Assembly (NCBI GenBank): GCA_020853525.1
Contig: JADYYS010000033.1
Coordinates: 22,981-86,980, forward strand
DNA length: 64,000 nucleotides
Reading direction: 5' to 3'
Source of the DNA: Ardenticatenales bacterium
Lineage (GTDB): Bacteria > Chloroflexota > Anaerolineae > Epilineales > Epilineaceae
Shown: one piece after another, positions 32,921 to 42,700 of the stretch
How the letters are laid out: every line of letters begins with the position of its first letter
How positions within the stretch are numbered: the stretch's first letter is position 1
Notes under the pieces: model-generated
Seen by the model: the letters and a program-made list of their open reading frames with translations, nothing else
Databases searched by the model: none
Told to the model about the DNA's origin: nothing
Position numbers and translations under genes: made by a program

Positions 32921-34702
32921 ATGACGAAGCACGGCAGCCCCCACCCGAGCTTCGGCGACTTGCCGCACACGCCCCGCTCGACTGTTCCCGAAGTGCCGAC
33001 ACCGGACCAGTCGGTCGATCCGTCCCCCGCCCTCGCCGCCGCCCGCGTCTCTCTCGGTCGTGACCACGCCGTCCTCGAAGCCGACGCCGGCTTCGAGGAC
33101 CTCCTCGGCCTGGCCGGCGATGAGCTGTACGGGCGCTCCCTCTTCGACTTCATCTTCCCCGCCGAACGCCGCGCGGTCGCCGACCGCCTCAACTACGCCG
33201 TCGCCTGTCGCCACGACCGAATCGGCTGCCTCGCCCTCCGCCGCGCGGACGACCACGCCGTCCACATCGACGCCGTGCTGCGCTATGAAACAACGGGCGG
33301 CGAAGGGCTCTGGCTCCGGTGCAGTCGCCTGACGGGCGCGCTCGTCGCCGCAGCCGGACCGCACGGGGACGGCTCGCCGACTTCAGCGGCGGCGACGGTG
33401 CCGACGGTGCCGACGGTGCCGACGACTTCTGCGACGGCGGCGGCACCGCACGCATCGTCGCTTTCGTCGTCGTCCGTGACGCCGTCGTCCAGACCGTCGT
33501 CGGCGCCGTCGAACCCCGCGCCCGTCCCCGCGCCCGTCCCGCTGTCCGCCGTTGCCGACGACGGTCTGGACGACGCGAGCCGCCAGGTCCTCCGCCTCGA
33601 GGACGTCCGCGGCGGGGCGATGCTGGTCGTCGGTGCGGCCGGCCAGGTGCTGGCAGGGACGTCGGCGGCGGCGACTCGCATCGGCTGGCCGGTCGATCTG
33701 CTGGCCGGACAGACCGTCGACAGCCTCTTCGTCCTAAGCCCGACCGCGCGTGAGCAGCTGCACGACGCCGTGCGCTCCGGCCGGCGCCAGATGGTGCCGG
33801 CCAGCATCGTCAGCGGCCTGGCGCTGGCGAACCTGGAGTGGCTGCCGGCGCAGCGGGCCGGCTACGGCTTCCTGTCGATCCTGTCCGTCCAGATGACCGC
33901 CGGCTCGGACGAGCACACGCTGGCGCTCCAGCAGGCCGTCCGCCTCCTGTGGCACGACGCCGGCGACTCCGCCACCGCGCTCGTCCTCGGCACGGAGAAC
34001 CTCGCGTCCCTCCTCGGCGCGGACGGGCGCCGCCCGGGTGCGGCGAGCATGGCCGGCGCGCTGATCCGCCACGCGCGGATGATCCACCAGGCGATGGCCG
34101 AGGTCCGCCGCGTCGAGAACGGCACGCCGGTCGAACTCGAGCCGGTCGACCTGAACGATACGATCACGGCGTACGTCGCGGCCGTCCAGCCGTCCGCTGC
34201 CGCCGCGTCCATCACCCTGCGCGCCGAGCTGGCGCCGGGGGTGTTCGTGCGCTCGACGGAGCTGCGCATCCGGAGCATCGTCCGCAACCTCGTCACGAAC
34301 GCGTGCCAGGCCCTCGCAAGCCGGCCCGGCGGCGGCACGGTGGAGATCACGACGGCGCCGGCTGAAGGCGAGTCCGGTCCCGGCGTCCAGCTCGTCGTCC
34401 GCGACGACGGTCCCGGGATGTCGGACGCCCTCAGCCGCGTCATCTTCGAGCCGGGCCTGAGCAACCGCCACGGCGGCACGGGCGTCGGCTTGAACCTCGT
34501 GCGCCAATTCATCGTCGAGAGCGGCGGCGCGGTGCAGCCGCTGTCCAGGCCGGGCGAGGGAACGGCCTTCGTCATCTGGCTGCCGGTCGTCCCCCCGGAC
34601 AGTGTCGCCCCCGACAATGTCGCCCCCGACAGTGTCGCCCACGACAGCATCCACCCCGACAGCATCCACCCCGACAGCACGCCAACGGAGGCCCGGCCAT
34701 GA
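32921..34702 (+). CDS. Sensor histidine kinase, cytoplasmic, two PAS-like regions
   Basis: A 593-residue NtrB-like kinase. Residues 40-135 are a PAS-like fold (RDHAVLEADAGFEDLLGLAGDELYGRSLFDFIFPAERR); 150-205 is a Pro/Thr/Ser linker with PTVPTVPT repeats; 225-325 is a second PAS-like region. The likely phospho-acceptor is H345 in RLLWHDAGDS, an unusual H-box. The ATPase has N-box RNLVTNACQAL (455-465), G1 DDGPGM (495-500) and G2 GGTGVGLNLV (518-527). No membrane span is seen, so it senses an internal signal. The C-terminus has six five-residue repeats (PDSVA-type). ATG 32921 follows AAGGAGG. It overlaps the regulator gene by 4 nt. Confidence 0.88.
   Translation: MTKHGSPHPSFGDLPHTPRSTVPEVPTPDQSVDPSPALAAARVSLGRDHAVLEADAGFEDLLGLAGDELYGRSLFDFIFPAERRAVADRLNYAVACRHDRIGCLALRRADDHAVHIDAVLRYETTGGEGLWLRCSRLTGALVAAAGPHGDGSPTSAAATVPTVPTVPTTSATAAAPHASSLSSSSVTPSSRPSSAPSNPAPVPAPVPLSAVADDGLDDASRQVLRLEDVRGGAMLVVGAAGQVLAGTSAAATRIGWPVDLLAGQTVDSLFVLSPTAREQLHDAVRSGRRQMVPASIVSGLALANLEWLPAQRAGYGFLSILSVQMTAGSDEHTLALQQAVRLLWHDAGDSATALVLGTENLASLLGADGRRPGAASMAGALIRHARMIHQAMAEVRRVENGTPVELEPVDLNDTITAYVAAVQPSAAAASITLRAELAPGVFVRSTELRIRSIVRNLVTNACQALASRPGGGTVEITTAPAEGESGPGVQLVVRDDGPGMSDALSRVIFEPGLSNRHGGTGVGLNLVRQFIVESGGAVQPLSRPGEGTAFVIWLPVVPPDSVAPDNVAPDSVAHDSIHPDSIHPDSTPTEARP
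34592..34681 (+). repeat. 15-bp in-frame tandem repeat (six units)
   Basis: Six degenerate 15-bp units code PDSVA/PDNVA/HDSIH/PDSIH-type repeats at the C-terminus of the histidine kinase, just before the junction with the regulator gene. Copy-number change would alter only the tail length. Confidence 0.85.
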
Positions 34703-36174
34703 CCCCCCCCACCCTGCTGGTCGTCGACGACGAATCGATCTTCCGCGACCGGATCGCGCGGGCGCTTGCCCCGGCGGGCTACCGGATCCTCCAGGCCGAG
34801 GATGAATCCGGAGCGCAGCGGATCATCGAGAGCGAGTCGCTCGACATGGCCTTTCTCGACCTGACGCTCAGGAACGAGGACTCCACCGCACCGCTGACGG
34901 ACCGCGGCGGCTGGCGGATCTTCACGCGGCTGCGGCACCTGGCGCCCGAGGTTTCGGTCGTCGTCGTCACCAGCGACGGCGCTGCCGGCACGGCCGTCCG
35001 ACTGCTGCAGCAGGGCGCCCTGGACTACTACGAGAAGCACGGCCTGACCCGCCGCTCCGCCGACGCCGATCTGCAGCGCCTGGCCGAGGTCGGCATCGCC
35101 CGCACCCGCGTCGGCCGCACGGCACCCGCCGTCCCGTCGGACAAGCATCCGGCCGACGGCGAACCGTGGGTCGGCGGCGAGACGGCGGCGATGCGTGAGG
35201 TCGAGCGGCGCGTCGCGTCGTTCGCGCCGTTCGACATCGGCGTGCTGATCCTTGGCAAGAACGGCACGGGCAAGGACATGCTGGCCGAGGAAATCCACCG
35301 CCGCTCGCCGCGCGGCGGCCGAAAGATGGTGGCGGTGAACTGCGCAGCCATCCCGCGCGACCTGCTGGAGAGCCAGCTGTTCGGGCACGAGAAGGGCTCG
35401 TTCAGCGGCGCCATCGACAAGCACATCGGCTTGATGGAGGCGGCGAGCGGCAGCACGCTCTTCCTCGACGAGATCGCCGAGATGGACGCCGACCTGCAGG
35501 CCAAGTTGCTCCGGGCCTTGCAGCACAAGCGGATCCGCCGCGTCGGCGGCACCCAGGAGATCGATATCGACGTCCGCATCGTCACGGCGACGAACCAGGA
35601 CATCGCCGCGGCGCTCGAGAGCGGCGCGCTGCGCACGGACCTCTACTACCGTATCGCCGGCACGGAGATCACGCTGCCGAGCCTCACCGAGCGGCTCGGC
35701 GACATCATCGCCCTCGCGCAGCACTTCCTCGCGATCGAACGGGCGGCCTTCAACCCCGACGCCACGGGCTTCACACCGGCTGCGCAGCACGCGCTGTGCG
35801 CCTACGACTGGCCGGGCAACGTCCGCCAGCTCCGCAGCGAGGTGATCAGCGGCCTGATCCTGTCCCGCGGCCGGGCGGAGATCGACATCGCCCATCTCTC
35901 GCCCAAGGTCACGATCGGCCATCTGCCCGGCGCCGCCCTCGAACCGTCCATTCACGCCCGCCTGGCCGCCGGCCTGCCCGCCATGCTGCCGCCGGACGGC
36001 CTGCCGCTCGTCGAGCTCCGCGACGCCTGGGAGCGCAGCATGATCGAGCAGGCGCTCGTGCGCCATGCCGGCAACATCGCCGCCGTCGCCCGGACGCTGC
36101 ATGTCTCGCGCGATCAGGTGACCCACCGCTGCCAAAAGTTCGGCCTCGATCCGCGGGCGTTCCTGGACGCTTGA
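34699..36174 (+). CDS. NtrC-family sigma-54-type response regulator with altered GAFTGA loop
   Basis: A 491-residue regulator: receiver (1-125) with acidic pocket VVDDES and phospho-acceptor D54 in FLDLTL; AAA+ domain (155-395) with Walker A GKNGTGKD (186-193), Walker B LFLDEIAEMD (254-263) and a DLYYRI/RQLRSEV region; and a Fis-type helix-turn-helix NIAAVARTLHVSRDQVTHRCQKFGL near the C-terminus. In this family the GAFTGA loop contacts sigma-54; here it reads GSFSGA (233-238), with substitutions at the second and fourth positions. The gene overlaps the kinase gene by 4 nt and is followed by a terminator. A sigma-54-type promoter lies 129 nt downstream and is its obvious candidate target. Confidence 0.92.
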   Translation: MTPPTLLVVDDESIFRDRIARALAPAGYRILQAEDESGAQRIIESESLDMAFLDLTLRNEDSTAPLTDRGGWRIFTRLRHLAPEVSVVVVTSDGAAGTAVRLLQQGALDYYEKHGLTRRSADADLQRLAEVGIARTRVGRTAPAVPSDKHPADGEPWVGGETAAMREVERRVASFAPFDIGVLILGKNGTGKDMLAEEIHRRSPRGGRKMVAVNCAAIPRDLLESQLFGHEKGSFSGAIDKHIGLMEAASGSTLFLDEIAEMDADLQAKLLRALQHKRIRRVGGTQEIDIDVRIVTATNQDIAAALESGALRTDLYYRIAGTEITLPSLTERLGDIIALAQHFLAIERAAFNPDATGFTPAAQHALCAYDWPGNVRQLRSEVISGLILSRGRAEIDIAHLSPKVTIGHLPGAALEPSIHARLAAGLPAMLPPDGLPLVELRDAWERSMIEQALVRHAGNIAAVARTLHVSRDQVTHRCQKFGLDPRAFLDA

Positions 36175-36233
36175 GCGCGCGTGGGTGGCGGGAGGCGGGT
36201 GACGGATTTTTCCGCGCCATGGCTGGAAAGTGA

Positions 36234-36266
36234 CGCGGTCGCCGACCCCTTCGGCGACCGCGTTTT
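36234..36266 (+). terminator. Rho-independent terminator of the kinase-regulator operon
   Basis: Perfect 12-nt arms CGCGGTCGCCGA (36234-36245) and TCGGCGACCGCG (36251-36262) with loop CCCCT, followed by TTTT (36263-36266). It lies 59 nt after the regulator stop and before the sigma-54-type promoter, so the next operon needs its own promoter. Confidence 0.88.
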
Positions 36267-36302
36267 CCGTGGTCCACAGTTCACGCGCACGGCGGCAGCA
36301 GC

Positions 36303-36318
36303 TGGCACAACCCTTGCA
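36303..36318 (+). promoter_or_regulatory. Sigma-54 (-24/-12) type promoter
   Basis: TGGCACAACCCTTGCA matches the consensus TGGCACG-N4-TTGCA/T except at one base. The invariant GG (36304-36305) and GC (36316-36317) have the required 10-nt spacing. It lies 90 nt before the start of the small membrane gene. The NtrC-type regulator just upstream is a natural activator. Expected activator sites between 36180 and 36300 could not be picked out by eye. Confidence 0.75.
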
Positions 36319-36408
36319 TGTGGGCCGCCCAGCGCCCCGCCCCGGGTCGTCACGATCAGCAGGCCCTTCGCGTTTCCAACGCCCGGGCGCACAATCACGG
36401 AGGCCAGC

Positions 36409-36729
36409 GTGTCAGCGGATCTCATCGCCAACATCCGATCGGCCATGGCGCTTTCCGTCTTCGGCTTGGGCATCCTGTCCATTGTCGCCGGCGTCTGGAC
36501 GATCCTCGCCCGCGAGTACCAGCAGACGATGCGCGGCATCGCGGCCCAGTCGAACCGGCTGCACGCCCGCAGCTTGGCCGAGGTCGGCGTCGTGCCGGTC
36601 CTCGACGCCTCGGCGCGGCTCGTCGAGTCGACGACGCAGCTGATCAAGACCGCCATGGGCATCGGTGCATTCCTTTGCCTCATCGGCTTGGCCATGTGCC
36701 TGATCTCGTTCTGGATGTTCTATCTCTAG
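36409..36729 (+). CDS. Small two-helix membrane protein
   Basis: A 106-residue protein with two membrane helices (MALSVFGLGILSIVAGVWTIL, about residues 13-33; MGIGAFLCLIGLAMCLISFWMFYL, about 82-105), joined by a 48-residue polar and probably helical loop (AREYQQTMRGIAAQSNRLHARSLAEVG). It has no recognised family. GTG 36409 was chosen for the GGAGG at about 36399-36403 with 5-nt spacing; longer frames would cover the sigma-54 promoter. It is the first gene after that promoter and 54 nt ahead of the giant NTPase-TPR gene, so it is probably co-expressed with it. It could be a membrane anchor or effector for that system; this is inference. Confidence 0.65.
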   Translation: MSADLIANIRSAMALSVFGLGILSIVAGVWTILAREYQQTMRGIAAQSNRLHARSLAEVGVVPVLDASARLVESTTQLIKTAMGIGAFLCLIGLAMCLISFWMFYL

Positions 36730-36783
36730 GCCTGTTGCCGACCCGCAAGCGACGCACCCGGGAACCCCACCACGGAGCACGCG

Positions 36784-39700
36784 ATGTCCGCCGATCTGCC
36801 CGCCCCCGAGCCATCCGCCGTCCCCCTCCCGCCCGGCCGCGCCCTCGCCGACCGCGTCGCCTCGGACGCTGCACTCGCCGCGCAGGCCGCGCGCTGGGTG
36901 CCGCTCTCGGCCGAGACGACCGAAGGCGTGCGCGACGCGGTAACGCTCATCGCCGGCTCGGCCGCGCTCGTGCTCCTCGGGCCGCCGGGCAGCGGCAAGA
37001 CCGCCGCGCTGCAGGCCGCGTGGCATCGGCTGGCGCGCGCGGGCCAGTCCGGACGTGCCGTCGTCCCGCTCTACATCGACTTGGCCCATGCCCGCGACGG
37101 CGAGGGCCTGACCGACCTCGTCGTCCGGGCGATCGATGCGCTCGGCCTGCCGGCCGACGACGCGGCCCCCACCCATCTCCTCCTCGACAACCTCGACCGC
37201 ATGCGTCACCGCTACCTTCTCGACGACCTCCGTCTGATGATCGACGCCGGCGGCCGCGTCGGCCCGACGGCCGTCATGGCCTGCCGGCAGGACGATTGGG
37301 CCGAGATCCACACCGTCCTGCCCGGCGTCGCCGAGGCGCGCCTGCTGCCGATCGCACCCGCCGACGTCCGCGACGCGCTCGTCCGCTTCCTCCCGGCCGC
37401 CACCGCCGAAGCCGCCGGCGACTGGCTCGCCGGTGACGCAGAGCTGGCCGACGCCGTCACGCAGCCGCGCGTCCTCGGTGCCTTCCTCGCCGTCGCCGCC
37501 GGCCGCGCCCCGGCCGACTGGCGCCGCGCCCGCGTCGGTGACGCCCTGCTCGAGCACATCCTGTCCACCGTCCCGTCCACCGAGCGCACCCTCACCCGCG
37601 ACGCGCTGGCCGACGTCGCCCTGAGCGCGCACGGCCGCGCCTTCGTCAGCGAAGTCGACACGATGGCGATGCGTCTCGGCGTGACGCGCTACGACATGCT
37701 TCGCACCGGCGCCGTCGTCCCGCGCGGCGCCGACCTCGAGTTCACCGAGCCGCTCCTGGCCCGCCACTGCGCCGCGCTGGCCCTCATCCAGCGCTTCGGC
37801 GCCGTGCCGGAGGCCCTCGCCGGCCAGATCCAGTCGATCGACGACCCGGCCGTTGCCCCGCTCCTGATCCATGCCTACGACCTGGCCCCCGACCCCGCCC
37901 GCTACCTGGCCGCGCTCCGGCGCCTCCCTGCCGCCGAGCGCGTCGTGGCCGCATGCCTCGGCCTCGACGCGCCCTTCGCCGATGCCGTGGCCGCCGACCC
38001 GACCGGGCACGGTGGCGCATCCCCCGTCGACCTCGGCGTCGTCGCCCGCGCCGACGTCCCCGCCGACGTCCCCGCCGACGCCGTCAACGATGCCTTCTCC
38101 GACAACGCAGCCGACAACGCAGCCGACAATGCAGCCGACAATGCAGCCGACAACGCAGCAACGCTCCGCGCCGCATGGCAGCTCACGCACAGCGCCGACG
38201 TCGCGTATGCGCTGGCGGAGGTCGAAGCGGATCGCGACGCGGCGGCCGAGGCCGTTCAGGCGCTTGGCTGGGCGATCGAAGCGCGGCCCGGCGTTGCCGC
38301 ATGGCATGATGCCCTCGGTCAACTGGAAGCCGAGCGCGGCCGCTGGGCAGAGGCCGCCGACGCCTTTGCCGCCGCGCTGCGCCTGTCCGACGGCGACGCC
38401 GGCGTGACCCGCCGCCTGGCCCGCGTCCGGATCGCGCTCGGTGATGCCGCCGGCGCCATCGCTGCCCTCGAGTCCCTCGTCGCCGCCGCACCGACGGACG
38501 CCGCCGCATGGTCCGTCCTCGCCCGCGCCCACGAGGAGGCCGGCAACCCGGAAGCCGCCCTGGCCGCCGCCGCCAAGGCCGTCCGGCTGGACGATGCCTG
38601 GCCCGAGGACGCCCTCCGCGTCGCCCGCCTGACGGGCGACGCCACGCCCGCCGCTCCCGCGCCTGCCGGCCAGCTTCCCGGCGGCCCGCTGCCCAGCATC
38701 GTCGACCCGCAGCCCAGCCCGACAGACCCGCTGCCCAGCACCGCCGACGTCGCCCGCATCGCCGCCCTCTTCGCCGCCGGCGCCACCTCCTACGCCTCGC
38801 CGCCCGCCCCGCCGACTCCGGATGTCGCGGAGCCGGCCCCGCCCTCAGCCGTCACCTCGGCCGCAACGTGGGACTCGCTGGACATCGGCCCCTTGAAGCC
38901 CGCCGTCGTACCGGCCCCATCCGACCCGTCCGAAGCATCCCACGTCGACGATACCTCCAACGCATCCGACCCGTCCGATCCGTACGCCGCATCCGACACG
39001 GCGGATCCGACCTTCCACTCCGCCCCCTCCGCCCCCGAAGTCGCGCCTGAACCGCCCGCGCTCCGCCCTCCGATGGCCGGTCCGCCGGATGACGCATCGG
39101 CCGTGACGCGGACGGCCGCGCTCCTGTCGGTGGCCGGTTTGTACCAGGAGAGCGGCCATGCCGCGGCCGCGTACGTCGTCCTGCGGCGCGCTCAGGAGGA
39201 GTTGCCGCCGTCCGCCTCGGTCGCCCGCCGGGCGGGGGAGCTGGCGCTGGCCCTCGGCGACCCGGCATCGGCCGTCCAGCAGCTCTCGCTGGCCGTCGGG
39301 CTGGACGGCGAGGACGTCGGCGCGATGCGCGCGCTTGCCGCCGCCCACACCGCGCTCGGCGAGCCGGCGGCGGCGCTCGGCGCGCTGCAGGCCGCGGCGC
39401 TGCGCTGCCCGGGCGATGCCGACCTCTGGCTCGAAGTGGCCCGTGCCGCCGATGCCGCGTCCGACCGCGGCGCTGCGGACACCGCCCTCGCCCGCGCCGC
39501 CAACGCCGCACCGGATCGCCCCGACGTGCATGCCGCCGCCGCAACCGCAGCGCTGGCGCGCGGGGACACGGAGTCCGCGCTCACCGCGCTCGAGCACGCC
39601 GCGTCGCACGACCTTACCGACCCGCGCTACGTCCTGCCGCTCGTCGACCTCTGCGCAGACGACGCCCCCGACCGCGCCCTCGCCCTCCTCGACCGCCTGC

Positions 39701-42700
39701 CCGCACAGTCCGACGTCCTGGAGCGCCGCGCCCGCCTTCTCGGCCGCCGCGGCGACTGGCCGGCGGCCGTCGATGCCCTTGCTGCCGCGTGCGCCTTGCC
39801 GTCCGGCGAAGGCGACCTCGGCCTGGCCATCCGCCACGCCGACGCCCTCGTCCACGCCGGCCGCGCCGCCGACGCCGCCGCACGACTCGAAGCCGCGTCG
39901 CCGGCCCTCGCCCCGCGGCCGCCCGCGGTCGAGGCCGTTCTCGGCGCCGCGTACGCCGCCGTCGGCCGGGACCGCGATGCGCTCGTCGCCTGGAGCGCCG
40001 CGGCCGTCGCCGGCGCCCTCGACGCGACCGGCCTCGTCGCCTACAGCCGCCTCGCGTGTCGCCTCGGCGCGCTCGATGAGGCGGTACGCGCCGCCGAGGC
40101 CGCCGTCCTGCGCGACGGCGCGCTGGCCGACGCACCGGCCGCGCAAGCCGACGCCCTCGAGGCCGCCGGCCGGATCGAGGCCGCCGCCCACGCCGCCCAG
40201 GCCGCGCTGTCCCTGGCGCCCGATCGCGCGGATTCGTTCACGCGCCTGGCCCGCGTCGCCGCCGCCCTCGGCCGCAACGACGTGGCCGTCGCGACGCTGC
40301 GAGCCGGTGTCGAGCGGCTGCCCGACGACGCCGCCCTCCACCACGCCCTTGGCCGCGCGCTGGTTGCGCAGCACGACGAAAACGGCGCCCGCGCCAGCTT
40401 CGCACAAGCGGCGGCGCTGGCGCCGCACGCGCCCCAGTACCAACGCGATCTGGCCGCCAGCCTCGCGACCGACGATCCGACCGGCGCACTCGACGCCCTC
40501 GAGCGCGTCGTCGCCGCGGCGCCCGAGGACGCCGAGGCGTTCCGCGCCAAGGCCGCGCTCGAGCAAGCCGCCGGCGACCTGGCCGCCGAACGCGCCTCGC
40601 TCGAGCGAGCCGTCGCCCTGGCGCCCGATCGACCCGACCTCCTCGCGGCGCTGGCCCGCACGTGCCTTGCCGCCGGCGATCTACCGTCCGCCGGTCGCGT
40701 GATCGAGTGCGCCAACGCCCTCGCGCCGTACGATGCCGATGTCCACGCGCTGCGCGGTGCGCTCCACGAGGCATCCGGCCACCTGCCGGCCGCCCTCGAC
40801 GACTTCGAGACCGCCGCCCGCCTCGCACCGACGTCCGCCGCTGCGTGGTCGGCCGTCGGCCGCCTGCGCCTTGCCCGCGCCGACGTCGCCGGCGCACTGA
40901 CCGCCCTGGCCGAAGCCGCCCGCCTGGACGACACCGACCCGCACACGCACCGCGCCTTGGCCGAGGCCCTCGAGCGCGTCGACCAGCCCGCCGACGCCGT
41001 CGTGCACTGGACGATCGCCCGCCGCCTCGCGCCCGACGATCCCGCGACGGCGCTCGGCCTCGGCCGCGCACGACTGAGCGCCGGCGACGCGCACGGCGCC
41101 GTCGCCGTCCTCCGCCAGGCTCTGCCGCCCTCCGACGGCGACGCGCTGCGTCCGGAAGGAGACGCCGCGCTCCATGCCGTGCTGGCCGAGGCGCTGCTGG
41201 CCACCGGGCGCGTCGGCGACGCGCTGGCACACGCCGCCGTGGCGATCGAGCTCGAACCTCAATCGGCCGCCGCGTGGCGCGCACAGGCCGAGGTTCGGCG
41301 CGTCGCCGGCGACGACGACGGCGCCAGGGCGGCACTGGCGGAAGCGGCGCGCCTTGCGCCAAGCGCCGCCGCGCACGCCGCCGTGGCGGAGATGGACGAC
41401 GCGCGCGGCGATGCGGCGGCATCCATCGTCAGCTGGCGGCGCGTCCTGGAGCGCGATCCCGAGCACGCCGTCGCCGCGCTGCGCTACGGCCGGCGCGTGG
41501 CGCAGGACGGTTGGCAGCTCGAGCTCGCGGTCCCGGCCCCGGCGCCGGCGATCGATCCCGACGTCGCGGCATACACCGAGATCGTCCTCGGTCGCGCTCT
41601 GTCCCGCCTCGAGGGCGCGGACGCCGCGGCCGCCGATCGCACGTTGGCCGTCGTTCGCAGCCGCGCCGGGCAGATCGGCGGAGCGGTCGAGGCGGCGCGG
41701 GCCGCCGTGGCGCTCTCGCCCGATGCCGAGAGCCTCCTCGTGCGGGCGTTCACCCAGCTGACCGCCGGCGATCCGTCCGCTGCGCTGGCCGACCTCCGCC
41801 TGGCCGCCGCCCGCGGCAGCGACGATGCCCGTCAACATGCCCTCGCCTCCAGCGCCCACCTCGCCGCCGGTGAAATGGACGCCGCCGCCGAGTCGCTGCT
41901 GGCCGCGATCGAGCGCGCGCCCGACCTCGCCGAGCTGCCGTGCCGTCTGGCCGAGATCCAGCTGGCCAGCGGCGACCGATCCGCGGCCGCCGGAACCCTC
42001 CGCCTGGCAGCCGCCCTCGCAATGGACCCGGCCACCGAGCGCCGGCTGGCCGGCCTCGCACTCGACGCCGGCGCGCCCGAGGTGGCATGTGTCGTCCTCG
42101 AGGCACGCGCCTCGTCTGATCCGAACGATCCCGTGTTGCTGGCTCTGCTGGCCGAGGCACGCCGCCGCGTCGGCGACATGTCAGGCGCCGCGGACGCGCT
42201 GCGCCAAGCCGCCCGCTACGGCCCCGAACGGGCCGAGACGCAGGCCCAGCTGGCGGACCTGCTGGCCGAGACGGGCGCCCTGGACGAAGCGCGCGAGCGC
42301 TACGCCAAGGCCATCGCGCTCCAGCCCTATCAGCCCGCTTGGCGATTGGGCGACGCAGGCGCACTCCTCGCGCTCGGTCGCCGGGACGAGGCGCGCGCGG
42401 CGCTCGTCGACGCGCTGACGTTCGCACCATCCTCCGTCGAAGTACGGTTGCAGCTGGCGATGCTCCTCCTGGAGGACAAGGACGCCCGCGGCGCCCGCGA
42501 CGTCCTCGATCCCGCCCGCGCGGCCGCCCCCGAAGATGCTCGGGTCCACCACCAGCTCGGCCTCGCCGCCCGGGCGCTGGGCGACCACGAGGCCGCCGCG
42601 GTTGCGCTGGACACCGCCGCCCGGCTGAACCCCGGCGACCCGCGCCCGTTCGTCGCCCTCGGCGACCTCCACCGGGCGCAGGGCGAGCAGGACGACGCGA

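Noticed and set aside
38845..40566. Long minus-strand open frame (573 codons) antisense to the TPR giant
   Set aside because: High GC and Ala/Gly codons create long antisense frames. The sense strand codes regular 34-residue TPRs, while the antisense product has no motif, ribosome site or promoter.
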